This document shows positions 6,516-13,476 of a stretch of 13,793 nucleotides of DNA, piece by piece. The stretch covers positions 1 through 13,793 of the forward strand of contig JACCSZ010000381.1 of assembly GCA_013812695.1 (NCBI GenBank), in the 5' to 3' direction. Positions within the stretch are counted from its first letter, which is position 1; every line of letters begins with the position of its first letter. Source of the stretch: Gemmatimonadales bacterium. Its GTDB lineage: Bacteria > Gemmatimonadota > Gemmatimonadetes > Gemmatimonadales > GWC2-71-9. The notes below the pieces were generated by a model. That model had not been told where the DNA came from, searched no databases, and saw only the letters and a program-made list of their open reading frames with translations. Made by a program: the position numbers and the translations under genes.

Positions 6516-9248
6516 GTGCCCCACATCGCCCGAACGATCGTCCTCCTCCTGGCCCTCGCCGCTCCCCTCGCCGCCCAGTCCGCGGTCGACATCCCGTACC
6601 AGCGCTTCGTCCTGCCGAACGGCCTGACCCTGCTGGTCCACGAGGACCGCAAGGCGCCGATCGTGGCGGTGAACGTGTGGTACCACGTCGGCTCGAAGAA
6701 CGAGCGTCCGGGGCGCACCGGGTTCGCCCACCTGTTCGAGCACCTGATGTTCAACGGGAGCGAGCACTACGACAAGGAGTTCCAGGGGCCCCTCGAGCGA
6801 GCCGGCGCCACGGGCCTCAATGGCACCACCAACGAGGATCGGACCAACTACTTCGTGAACGTGCCGGTCTCGAGCCTCGATCTGGCGCTGTGGCTCGAGA
6901 GCGACCGCATGGGTCACCTGGTCGGCGCCATCAGCCAGGCCAAGCTCGACGAGCAGCGCGGCGTCGTGCAGAACGAGAAGCGCCAGGGCGAGAACGAGCC
7001 CTACGGCAAGGTGTGGGAGTTCCTCACGCCGCGGCTCTACCCCGCCAACCATCCGTACTCGTGGGGCGTCATCGGCTCGATGGCGGACCTCGACGCGGCC
7101 AGGCTCGACGATGTGAAGGCGTGGTTCCGGGACTACTACGGCCCCGCGAATGCCGTCGTGGTGGTCGCGGGCGACGTGGACGCCAAGATCGCGCGTGAAA
7201 AGGTCGAGCGCTACTTCGGCGACATCCCGTCGGGCCCGCCGGTCGCGCGCCAGGGCGCCTGGATCGCCAAGCGCGCCGGAAGCCAGCGCGGGGTCATGCA
7301 GGACCGCGTGCCACAGACGCGGATCTACAAGGTCTGGAACGTGCCGCAGTGGGGCACCGCGGACGCCGATCACCTGACGCTGGCCGCGTCGGTGTTGAGC
7401 ACCGGCAAGTCCTCGCGGCTGTACCGGCGTCTGGTCTACGACGAGCAGATCGCCACCGACGTAGACGCGTCCCTCGACCTGCGCGAGATCGGCGGCCTGT
7501 TCGTCATCGAGGCGGGTGTCCGCCCGGGCGTGGACCCGGCCAAGGTGGAGCGAGCCGTCGAAGCGGAGCTGGCGCGCTTCCTCGGCGCCGGCCCCACGCC
7601 GGTCGAGCTGCGGCGCGCCCAGACGCTCGCGCGCGCCGGGTTCATCCGCGGGGTCGAGCGCATCGGCGGGTTCGGCGGGAAGTCGGATGTACTCGCCAAG
7701 GGGCAGGTGTTCGCCGGACGGCCCGACTTCTACACGGTGCAGATGCGGCGCGTGGCCGCTGCCACCCCGGCGCAGCTCCGCGCGGCCGCCGTGCGCTGGC
7801 TGTCCGATGGCGACTACACGCTCGAGGTGCAGCCGTTCCCCGAGTACGCGGTCGCGCCGTCGGGGGCGGATCGAAGCCGCCTCCCCGAGCCCGGCGCGCC
7901 CGCCAAGGCGGAGTTCCCCGCCCTCGTGCGCGCGGAACTCTCGAACGGGCTCAAGATCGTGCTGGCCGAGCGGCGGTCGATCCCGCGGGTCCGGTTCGAC
8001 CTGCTGCTCGACGCGGGGTTCGCCGCCGACCAGTTCGCCCGGCCCGGCACCGCGAGCCTGGCGATGAGCATGCTCGACGAGGGCACCGCCACGCGCGGCG
8101 CGCTCGAGATCAGCGACCGGCTCGCGGACCTGGGCGCCACCATCGGCGCCGGGTCGCGGCTCGACGTGTCGAGCGTGTCGCTCGACGCGCTGCGCGAGCG
8201 GCTCGACCCGGCGCTCGAGCTGTTCGCGGACGTCATCCTCCACCCGGCGTTCCGGCCGGGCGACGTCGAGCGGCTCCGGAAGCAGCGCCTGGTTCAGATT
8301 CAGCGCGAGAAGGCCGATCCGTTCGGCATGGCGCTCCGCGTCTTCCCCCGCGTGGTGTTCGGCGAAGGCCACGCCTACGCCAACCCGTGGAGCGGGTCCG
8401 GCACCGAGGCGTCGACCCAGCGTATCACACGCGAGGACCTGGTCAAGTTTCACGCGACCTGGTTCAAGCCCAACCACGCTACGCTCGTCGTAGTAGGCGC
8501 CACGACGATGGCTGAGATCCAGCCGAAGCTCGAGCGGCTGTTCGCGCGCTGGCGGCCGGGCGACGTCCCGGTGAAGAACATCGCGGCGGTCGCGGCGCGG
8601 ACCCGGCCGGCGGTCTACCTGCTCGACCGCCCGGACGCGATCCAGACCACGCTCATCGCCGGCAACGTGGCGCCGCCCAAGGCGAATCCCGACGAGCCGT
8701 CGATCGAGATCATGAGCGCCGTGCTGGGCAGCGACTTCGGCTCCAGGCTGAACATGAATCTGCGCGAGGACAAGCACTGGTCCTACGGCGCGTTCAGCTT
8801 CATCCGCGATGCCCGGGGGCCCCGGCCGTTTCTCGCCCTGGCTCCCGTGCAGACCGACAAGACCAAGGAAGCGATCCTCGAGCTGCAGAAGGAGCTGCGG
8901 GGCATCGTCGGCGCGCGTCCGGTCCAGGCGGGCGAGCTCGAACGCGCCAAGGCGTCCCTCACTCTCACGCTCCCAGGATCCTGGGAGACGATGGACGCCA
9001 TCGCCGCCTCCATCGCGGACATCGTGGCGTTCGGCCTCGACGACCGCTACTTCGACACCTACGCCGACAAGGTCCGGGCCCAGACGCCGGCGAGCGTGAC
9101 GGCCGCCGCGGCGAGAACGGTCCAGCCGGACCGCCTCGTGTGGGTCATCGTGGGAGATAGAGCCAAGATCGAGCCGGCGGTCCGGGAGCTCAACCTCGGC
9201 GAAGTCCACCTCGTGGACGCCGACGGGAACGCCGTGGCGGCATCCTGA
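6516..9248 (+). CDS. Secreted M16 family zinc metallopeptidase, two-domain (active + inactive half)
   Basis: This is a 910-residue pitrilysin-type peptidase in one chain. With GTG at 6516 as start it opens with a signal peptide: Arg near the start, the hydrophobic run IVLLLALAAPLAA and cleavage near AAQ/S (about residue 21). The first half holds the inverted zinc motif HLFEH (His72, Glu75, His76) and the distal ligand Glu154 in VVQNEKRQ. The second half (from about 465) is a homologous fold whose matching segment is LAMSMLDEGT, without HXXEH. It keeps the Arg750...Tyr757 pair in LREDKHWSYGA, which M16 enzymes use to bind substrate. It is likely a periplasmic or outer-membrane peptide-degrading enzyme. 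An in-frame ATG at 6483 gives a longer frame, but it lies in the repeat arm with no usable Shine-Dalgarno sequence, so I prefer the GTG. The small beta-barrel gene follows after 83 bases. Confidence 0.92.
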   Translation: MPHIARTIVLLLALAAPLAAQSAVDIPYQRFVLPNGLTLLVHEDRKAPIVAVNVWYHVGSKNERPGRTGFAHLFEHLMFNGSEHYDKEFQGPLERAGATGLNGTTNEDRTNYFVNVPVSSLDLALWLESDRMGHLVGAISQAKLDEQRGVVQNEKRQGENEPYGKVWEFLTPRLYPANHPYSWGVIGSMADLDAARLDDVKAWFRDYYGPANAVVVVAGDVDAKIAREKVERYFGDIPSGPPVARQGAWIAKRAGSQRGVMQDRVPQTRIYKVWNVPQWGTADADHLTLAASVLSTGKSSRLYRRLVYDEQIATDVDASLDLREIGGLFVIEAGVRPGVDPAKVERAVEAELARFLGAGPTPVELRRAQTLARAGFIRGVERIGGFGGKSDVLAKGQVFAGRPDFYTVQMRRVAAATPAQLRAAAVRWLSDGDYTLEVQPFPEYAVAPSGADRSRLPEPGAPAKAEFPALVRAELSNGLKIVLAERRSIPRVRFDLLLDAGFAADQFARPGTASLAMSMLDEGTATRGALEISDRLADLGATIGAGSRLDVSSVSLDALRERLDPALELFADVILHPAFRPGDVERLRKQRLVQIQREKADPFGMALRVFPRVVFGEGHAYANPWSGSGTEASTQRITREDLVKFHATWFKPNHATLVVVGATTMAEIQPKLERLFARWRPGDVPVKNIAAVAARTRPAVYLLDRPDAIQTTLIAGNVAPPKANPDEPSIEIMSAVLGSDFGSRLNMNLREDKHWSYGAFSFIRDARGPRPFLALAPVQTDKTKEAILELQKELRGIVGARPVQAGELERAKASLTLTLPGSWETMDAIAASIADIVAFGLDDRYFDTYADKVRAQTPASVTAAAARTVQPDRLVWVIVGDRAKIEPAVRELNLGEVHLVDADGNAVAAS

Positions 9249-9331
9249 ATCCGATCGGCTCGCCCGCCGTAGCCAAGCCGGTGGCTCCCCGATACTCTTC
9301 ACGCTCCTCACTACCGCTCGACGGGGGCGTG

Positions 9332-9820
9332 ATGTCCGCCTGGCGTGCCGCTCCATTCGTGGCGCTCATGTTCATCGTGCTCGCCCCCACGCCCGCGCTC
9401 GCTCAGGCTCGCCGCGGTGGCGGCCTCCTGAGCGGCCCCATCGTGCTCGGCCCTCGCGTCGGACGCGACTTCGGCAACCACGCCTGGAGCCTCGGCGCGC
9501 AGGTGAGCGTGCCGGTGGGCAGCAATCTCGAGCTCCGGCCCAGCGGTGATTTGTTCTTCCCGCGCGACGCCGAGACCGGCTGGCAGGCGAACGGCGATGC
9601 CGCCATTCGCTTCGGGCAGGGCGGCGGTCTCTACGCCGGTGGCGGCGTCGCATTCGCCCATCCCGGCAACGGCGAGACAAAAACGGGGTACAACCTGTTC
9701 TTCGGCCTGGGCACCGCGGCGCCCAGCGAACGGCTCAAGCCGTTCGTCGAGTTTCGCTGGACTTTCGTGGATGACACCAGTCCGTTTCGCCTGGCACTCG
9801 GCTTCAACTACCGGCCGTAA
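9332..9820 (+). CDS. Small outer-membrane beta-barrel protein
   Basis: This is a 162-residue exported protein of unrecognised family. A signal peptide spans residues 1-24 (hydrophobic AAPFVALMFIVLAP, cleavage at PALA/QA). The mature part is rich in Gly and shows alternating polar and hydrophobic strands suited to an OmpA/OmpW-like barrel: AWSLGAQVSVPV, SNLELRPSGDLFF, ANGDAAIRF, GLYAGGGVAFA, GYNLFFGLG, LKPFVEFRWTF and FRLALGFNYRP. About eight strands fit in this length. The chain ends in FNYRP rather than a terminal Phe, which is slightly unlike the usual barrel signal. I chose ATG 9332 because it begins the signal peptide and follows a GGGGG run; an ATG at 9281 would add 17 residues without hydrophobic character. 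It lies between the M16 peptidase and OsmC genes on the same strand. Its cargo or role is unknown. Confidence 0.75.
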   Translation: MSAWRAAPFVALMFIVLAPTPALAQARRGGGLLSGPIVLGPRVGRDFGNHAWSLGAQVSVPVGSNLELRPSGDLFFPRDAETGWQANGDAAIRFGQGGGLYAGGGVAFAHPGNGETKTGYNLFFGLGTAAPSERLKPFVEFRWTFVDDTSPFRLALGFNYRP

Positions 9821-9874
9821 GCGGGCCTCTTGGTCCACCCGGCTCCGGACAGACTCACTTCTAGGAGATCACTC

Positions 9875-10303
9875 GTGCCTACCAGCACCTCCAACGCCGT
9901 CTGGGAAGGCGGCCTCCGCGGCGGCCGTGGTCACTTCGACGCCGGCTCCGGCGTGATCAGCGGTGATTACTCGTTCGCCACGCGCTTCGAGAGCGCCACG
10001 GGCACCAACCCGGAAGAGCTGATCGCGGCCGCGCACGCGGCGTGTCTCAGCATGGCGCTCTCCGCGGGTCTCGAAGCCGCCAAGACCCCCGCCACGCGCA
10101 TCAGCACCAAAGCCGCCTGCACCATCGAGAAGGTGGGCGACGGGTTCCGGATCACGAAGATGAAATTGGAAGTGCGGGGCGAGGTGCCGGGCCTCGACGA
10201 GGCGGGCTTCCGCGCGGCGGCGGAGCAGGCCAAGGACGGGTGTCCGGTGTCTCAGGCGCTCAAGGGGAACGTGCCGATGGAGCTCGACGCGAGGCTGGCA
10301 TAG
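9875..10303 (+). CDS. OsmC family peroxiredoxin-like protein (organic hydroperoxide reductase)
   Basis: This 142-residue cytosolic protein belongs to the OsmC subfamily, which reduces organic hydroperoxides through two cysteines. The pair is visible as Cys57 in AAHAACLSMAL and Cys123 in DGCPVSQALKG. The conserved Arg37 (FATRFE) and Glu47/48 (TNPEELIAAAHAAC) that shape the peroxide site are also present. The N-terminal AVWEGGLRGGRG and the length match OsmC rather than the shorter YhfA-type proteins. Start GTG 9875 has an excellent Shine-Dalgarno sequence (AGGAG, 9863-9867, seven bases upstream), clearly better than other starts in the frame. The stop TAG overlaps the proposed start of the next gene. 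Together with the nearby flavin reductase on the other strand it suggests an oxidative-stress theme, although that link is only positional. Confidence 0.94.
   Translation: MPTSTSNAVWEGGLRGGRGHFDAGSGVISGDYSFATRFESATGTNPEELIAAAHAACLSMALSAGLEAAKTPATRISTKAACTIEKVGDGFRITKMKLEVRGEVPGLDEAGFRAAAEQAKDGCPVSQALKGNVPMELDARLA
10291..10294 (+). promoter_or_regulatory. Shine-Dalgarno-like GAGG that supports the AUA start of the next gene
   Basis: GAGG lies five bases before ATA at 10300 and inside the last codons of the OsmC gene. A rival start, GTG at 10240, has AAGGA at 10232-10236 but only three bases of spacing. This site therefore favours initiation at 10300, where protein similarity also begins. Confidence 0.4.
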
Positions 10304-11283
10304 ATCCGGTCTGCCACACCCTGGTCGGCGCCGCGCTGGCGCGGAGTGGTCTCGGGCGGCGCACCGCCCTCGGAACCGCCACACTCCTCATCGGCGCCAA
10401 CCTCCCCGACCTCGACATAGTGGCCTTGCTCGACGGGCCGGCGGCAAGCCTGGCGTTCCGCCGAGGGTGGACGCACGGCATCCCGGCCCTCGCGGTGCTG
10501 CCGTTCCTGCTCACCGGCGGCATGGTGCTGTTCGACCGGCTTGCGCGGCGCAGGACGAACCCGGCTCTCGCACCGCTGGTCGTGCCACGCGAACTGCTGC
10601 CCCTCGCCGCCGTCTCCATACTCAGCCATCCGATGCTGGACACCCTCAATACCTACGGGGTGCGCTGGCTGATGCCGTTCCGCGGCGACTGGTTCTACGG
10701 CGACACGCTCTTCATCGTGGACCCGTGGCTGTGGCTGGTGTTGGGAGTCGGCGTCCTCGCGAGCCGGCCGGCGCGCGGCGCTGACCATCGTGCCCGCCCG
10801 GCCACGCGACCGGCCAGAATCGCGCTCGCGCTGAGCGTTCTGTACGTGACCGGGATGGCGCTGTCGGGGCTCGCGGCGCGGGAGGTATCGAGGCGCGAGC
10901 TGAACGCGCTGGGAGGGCCGCCCGTGGAGCGCATCATGGTGGCCCCGCGCCCGCTGACGCCGTTCGCGCGCCATGTCGTGGCGCAGCAGGGCGACAGCTA
11001 TCGCGTCGGCTCGTTCCGCTGGCTCAGGCGGCCGCACGTCGAGCCCCAGTCGCTGCAATCCGTTCCCCGGCCGCGCTCGGACGACCCGGCGCTGCTGGCC
11101 GCCCGCGCCGAGCCGTTGGGCCGCCGGTTTCTCGGATGGGCGAGATTCCCGATCGTCCAGGTCGAACCGAGCGCCACCGAGAGCACGCTCGTCCACCTGA
11201 TCGATCTCCGGCATGCCGACCGGGACTTCGGCAGCGTCACGGTGCCCATCCTCATCCCGCCGCGAGCTTCCGCGCCACGTTGA
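10300..11283 (+). CDS. YdjM-type membrane-bound metal-dependent hydrolase
   Basis: This is a 327-residue inner-membrane protein of the YdjM family (annotated LexA-binding, membrane-bound predicted metal-dependent hydrolase). The N-terminal DPVCHTLVGAALA, GANLPDLDIV (Asp37, Asp39), GWTHG (His59) and SHPMLDTLNTYG (His110, Asp114) contain the conserved His/Asp residues, followed by WFYGDTLFIVDPW. Hydrophobic stretches at about 61-79, 100-110, 137-155 and 168-184 are membrane segments; the rest is a soluble C-terminal domain. Homologues normally begin Met-Asp-Pro-Val. Here the codon before Asp is ATA, within an ATAG overlap with the OsmC stop, and GAGG lies five bases before it. The nearest standard in-frame start upstream, GTG 10240, would add 20 residues and overlap OsmC by 64 bases. 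Substrate and cellular role are unknown. The 3' end overlaps the convergent flavin reductase by about 32 bases. Confidence 0.85.
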   Translation: MDPVCHTLVGAALARSGLGRRTALGTATLLIGANLPDLDIVALLDGPAASLAFRRGWTHGIPALAVLPFLLTGGMVLFDRLARRRTNPALAPLVVPRELLPLAAVSILSHPMLDTLNTYGVRWLMPFRGDWFYGDTLFIVDPWLWLVLGVGVLASRPARGADHRARPATRPARIALALSVLYVTGMALSGLAAREVSRRELNALGGPPVERIMVAPRPLTPFARHVVAQQGDSYRVGSFRWLRRPHVEPQSLQSVPRPRSDDPALLAARAEPLGRRFLGWARFPIVQVEPSATESTLVHLIDLRHADRDFGSVTVPILIPPRASAPR

Positions 11284-11813
11284 GGTAGCCTTGCACCCAT
11301 CGCCGACAAACGGTCCTGCCGCTCCTGCTCGAGCAGCCGGCCGTCGGGGCCGAACGCCTTGTCCGCCCAGGGCAGGGTGTACATGTCGGGGTGCAGCAGC
11401 ACGCCCAACCCTTCGAGCGGGATGCGCAACTGCCAGAGGCCGCGAATGCCGCCCACCTGTCCGTTGGACGCGGCCAACAGAAAGCCGGACTTCCCGCGAA
11501 GCGGCACGGGGCGGATGCGCGAGACCCAGTCGATCGCATTCTTGAGCGTGCCGGGCATCGAAAAGTTGTACTCCGGGCACGCGATCATGAGGCCGTCCGC
11601 CGCACCGATCCGCCGCCCCAGCTCCTCGGCGCCACCCGGGATGCCCGACGCGGCCTGCGCGTCCGCGTCGTACAGCGGCATGTCGAACTCACGAAAGTCG
11701 GCGAGATCGACCTCGGCACCGCCCTGCCGCGCGAGGTCGGCCGCGAGCTGCACCAGCTTCCTGTTCCAGGAGGCGCGGCGCAGCGAGGCGGCGAACGCAA
11801 GGACCTTGGGCAC
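11252..11813 (-). CDS. NADPH-dependent FMN reductase (flavodoxin-fold), C-terminus frameshifted
   Basis: This is a flavodoxin-like NADPH-dependent FMN reductase/quinone reductase of the ChrR/YieF group. LAFAASLRRASWNRKL (5-20) is the FMN phosphate-binding loop, PEYNFSMPGTLKNAIDW (80-96) the flavin-contacting signature, and LWQLRIPLEGLGVLLHP (126-142) typical of the family. The frame is intact to Met172 (codon 11300-11298), but then reads a further 99 unlike residues to 10998, deep inside the opposite gene. Removing one G from the GGG at 11298-11296 gives VQGYLNVARKLAAG and a stop at 11252, for 186 residues, the normal family size. The coordinates given assume this end. It could be a recent indel, an assembly error or a decaying gene. 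Start GTG 11813 lies two bases after the stop of the upstream secreted protein, so the two are probably co-transcribed. Confidence 0.85.
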
Positions 11814-11815
11814 CG

Positions 11816-12730
11816 TCAGTTCGACGTCATCGTGTAGCGGATCAGCACGCCTTCGACGAACTCGGCCGTCACCAGTCCGGCGTCCGTGGCGTAGGATCGG
11901 GTCGTCACCTTGAGCCGGCCTTCCTTCCGCTCGACGCTCTTCTGCGGTGTACCGAGGAGGCGGTCCACGTCCGCGAGCAGCATGCCCTTGGTGGGGAGCC
12001 CACCTGAGGCGGCACGCGGCGCGGGCGCGTTGGCGATCGGGAGCGCGGGCGGCGTGTCGGCCGTCCCGCCGCCCGCTACGGTCTCGGAAAAATCGACGTA
12101 CGCGGCCAGCGCCGACTTGATGCCTGCCGGCGTGATGGCGGACGCCGGCACGCCGTCCTTGTAACGGATGTTGAAGCGCGAGCCGCCCTCGAGCCGCCGC
12201 TCGCGGATGTTCGCCTTCTTCGACTCCTCCGCCTCCGCCACGCTCGCGCGGTTCCGGGAGTTCTCACGCTCGCGGCCGGCCTTGAGGTCGTCGATCTCCT
12301 CCTTGATCTCGCGCCGCCTCGCCGGGTCGATTTCCCGCTTGAGCTCGCCCTCGAGGTTCTGTTCGCGTTTGGTCTTGGGCGCGTCGCTCACGCCGACACT
12401 CGACGAGGTTTCGTCGCCCATGGTGCCGTACCCGCCGCCGTCGAGCTGGAACTCGATCAGCTTCGACTTGACCTTGATCTTGGTGACCAGCGCGTCGTCG
12501 CCCGACTTGAGCGCCGTGCCGTTGTCCTTGAGGCGATCGGCGTGGCGCGGGAAATCGAGCGGTTTCGGGGTGCCTGGATAGATGTCGACGCCGGCTTCGG
12601 TGCCGGGCATCGCGATTCTGAGCGTGACGGATTGGCCCTCGAAGTAGTCCCTGAGCGTTGCCTCGGATTGGGCTGCGGTGGGAGCGGGGGCGATCAGCAG
12701 CAGCAGGCACGGGATCGGGCGGATGGCCAT
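11816..12730 (-). CDS. Secreted protein of unknown function with charged coiled coil and BamE/SmpA-like C-terminal domain
   Basis: I do not recognise a named family for this 304-residue protein. A signal peptide (IPCLLLLIAPAPTAA) covers about residues 1-20. A first domain (22-115) is beta-rich with VTLRIAMPGTEAGVDIYPG and VTKIKVKSKLIEFQLDGGGYG. Residues 118-182 form a very charged Glu/Lys/Arg helix, probably a coiled coil. A short beta segment (FNIRYKDGVP) follows, then a Pro/Ala/Gly linker (219-246). The end (247-304) has GMLLADVDRLLGTPQ and repeated strands ending EFVEGVLIRYT, which resembles SmpA/OmlA (BamE)-type domains; this is a weak, pattern-based match. ATG 12730 is chosen because it begins the signal peptide and follows GAGG with five bases of spacing; a longer frame to 12790 would run through the AT-rich promoter region. 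The FMN reductase gene follows after two bases, and the GntR gene is divergent. Confidence 0.75.
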   Translation of the reverse strand: MAIRPIPCLLLLIAPAPTAAQSEATLRDYFEGQSVTLRIAMPGTEAGVDIYPGTPKPLDFPRHADRLKDNGTALKSGDDALVTKIKVKSKLIEFQLDGGGYGTMGDETSSSVGVSDAPKTKREQNLEGELKREIDPARRREIKEEIDDLKAGRERENSRNRASVAEAEESKKANIRERRLEGGSRFNIRYKDGVPASAITPAGIKSALAAYVDFSETVAGGGTADTPPALPIANAPAPRAASGGLPTKGMLLADVDRLLGTPQKSVERKEGRLKVTTRSYATDAGLVTAEFVEGVLIRYTMTSN

Positions 12731-12763
12731 GGGATCCTCATTGATTGGACGAGCGAGGCCACA

Positions 12764-12800
12764 TTGGATATATTGTATACATCGTATCACATTTTACATT
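12764..12800. promoter_or_regulatory. AT-rich divergent promoter region with GntR-like operator TGTATACA
   Basis: The 83 bases between the divergent secreted-protein and GntR genes contain the only clearly AT-rich patch in this part of the window. At 12774-12781 lies the perfect 8-base palindrome TGTATACA, which fits the GT...AC core of GntR-family operators (FadR/VanR types often bind TTGTATACAA-like sites). A weak plus-strand promoter can be read as TTGTAT (12773-12778), 16 bases, TACATT (12795-12800). It would overlap the palindrome, as expected for autorepression. The binding protein and promoter positions are inferred. Confidence 0.5.
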
Positions 12801-12813
12801 CCAATGGTGACGT

Positions 12814-13476
12814 TTGACGATAGCCAGAGCGCCCCTCAGCGATGAGGTCTACCGCCAGATCCTGCAAAGGGTTCAGCGAGGTGAGATTCCCCCTGGCGAC
12901 CGCCTCCGGGATGCCGTCCTCGCCACTCAACTTGGCGTGAGCCGAACGCCGATTCGGGAGGCACTGCTCCGGCTCTCCAGAGACGGGGTCCTGGAGAACA
13001 CCGTCGGCCGCGGGTTCCGGGTCCGCCCGCTCGACCCCGGCGAGCTCAGCGAGGTAGGCGTTATCCTGGGCGCCCTCGAATCGCTCGCCCTGCGCCTGTC
13101 GCCCGACCCCTCTCCCGAGCGGCTCGCCCGGCTGCGATCGCTCGACCAGACCCTCGAGACGACCCGGGGCGATGCGTCGCACTGCCTCGATCTCGAGGAC
13201 GAGTGGCATCGCGTGCTGCTCGAGGATTGTCCGAATCGCCGGCTGCTCGGCACCATCGCCTCGCTCCGGCAGGTCCCTCGTCGCTACCTCGCGGCCTACA
13301 TGCGCGACGCCGGCCGGCTCAGCCTCTCCACCCTGCCGCACGCCAAGATTATCGAGGCGCTCCGCGAGGCCGGTCCGGAAGGCGCCGCGGCGGTGTTCGA
13401 CCAGCAATGGCGGAAAGGTCTCGCCGAGCTCGAAGCGTGGACCGCGCGTAGGACGGGAAGCGAGGCTCGGGCATGA
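12814..13476 (+). CDS. GntR family transcriptional regulator, FadR/FCD subfamily
   Basis: This 220-residue cytosolic regulator has an N-terminal winged helix (about 8-72: LSDEVYRQILQRVQRGEIPPG, then LATQLGVSRTPIREALLRL as recognition region and DGVLENTVGRGFRV as wing). An all-helical FCD ligand domain follows (about 78-205). FCD proteins usually bind a metal and a small carboxylic acid through Asp and three His. Here His132 (EDEWHRVL) and His176 (LPHAKIIEAL) are visible, but the last expected His in the final helix appears to be Gln198 (FDQQW), so metal binding may be altered. The start is TTG 12814: the frame is closed just upstream by TGA at 12808, and ATG 12804 and GTG 12807 are in another frame. 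No strong Shine-Dalgarno sequence is seen. Its stop overlaps the aminotransferase start (ATGA), so that gene is the likeliest regulated partner, together with itself through the upstream palindrome. Confidence 0.92.
   Translation: MTIARAPLSDEVYRQILQRVQRGEIPPGDRLRDAVLATQLGVSRTPIREALLRLSRDGVLENTVGRGFRVRPLDPGELSEVGVILGALESLALRLSPDPSPERLARLRSLDQTLETTRGDASHCLDLEDEWHRVLLEDCPNRRLLGTIASLRQVPRRYLAAYMRDAGRLSLSTLPHAKIIEALREAGPEGAAAVFDQQWRKGLAELEAWTARRTGSEARA

Noticed and set aside
9263..9285. AGCC...GGCT pairing after the peptidase gene as a terminator
   Set aside because: The stem is four bases with a loop of about eight and there is no T-run.
6498..9356. 952-codon open frame on the minus strand
   Set aside because: It lies opposite the M16 peptidase with its zinc motif. 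It shows no recognisable domain and has the same shadow-type composition.
10998..11251. Extra 3' part of the uninterrupted FMN reductase frame
   Set aside because: The residues are unlike the family and lie antisense within the hydrolase gene. The frame-restored stop at 11252 explains the normal length.
12804..12842. ATG 12804 / GTG 12807 as start of the GntR gene
   Set aside because: Both are in a different frame that stops at 12840-12842; the regulator frame opens only at TTG 12814.
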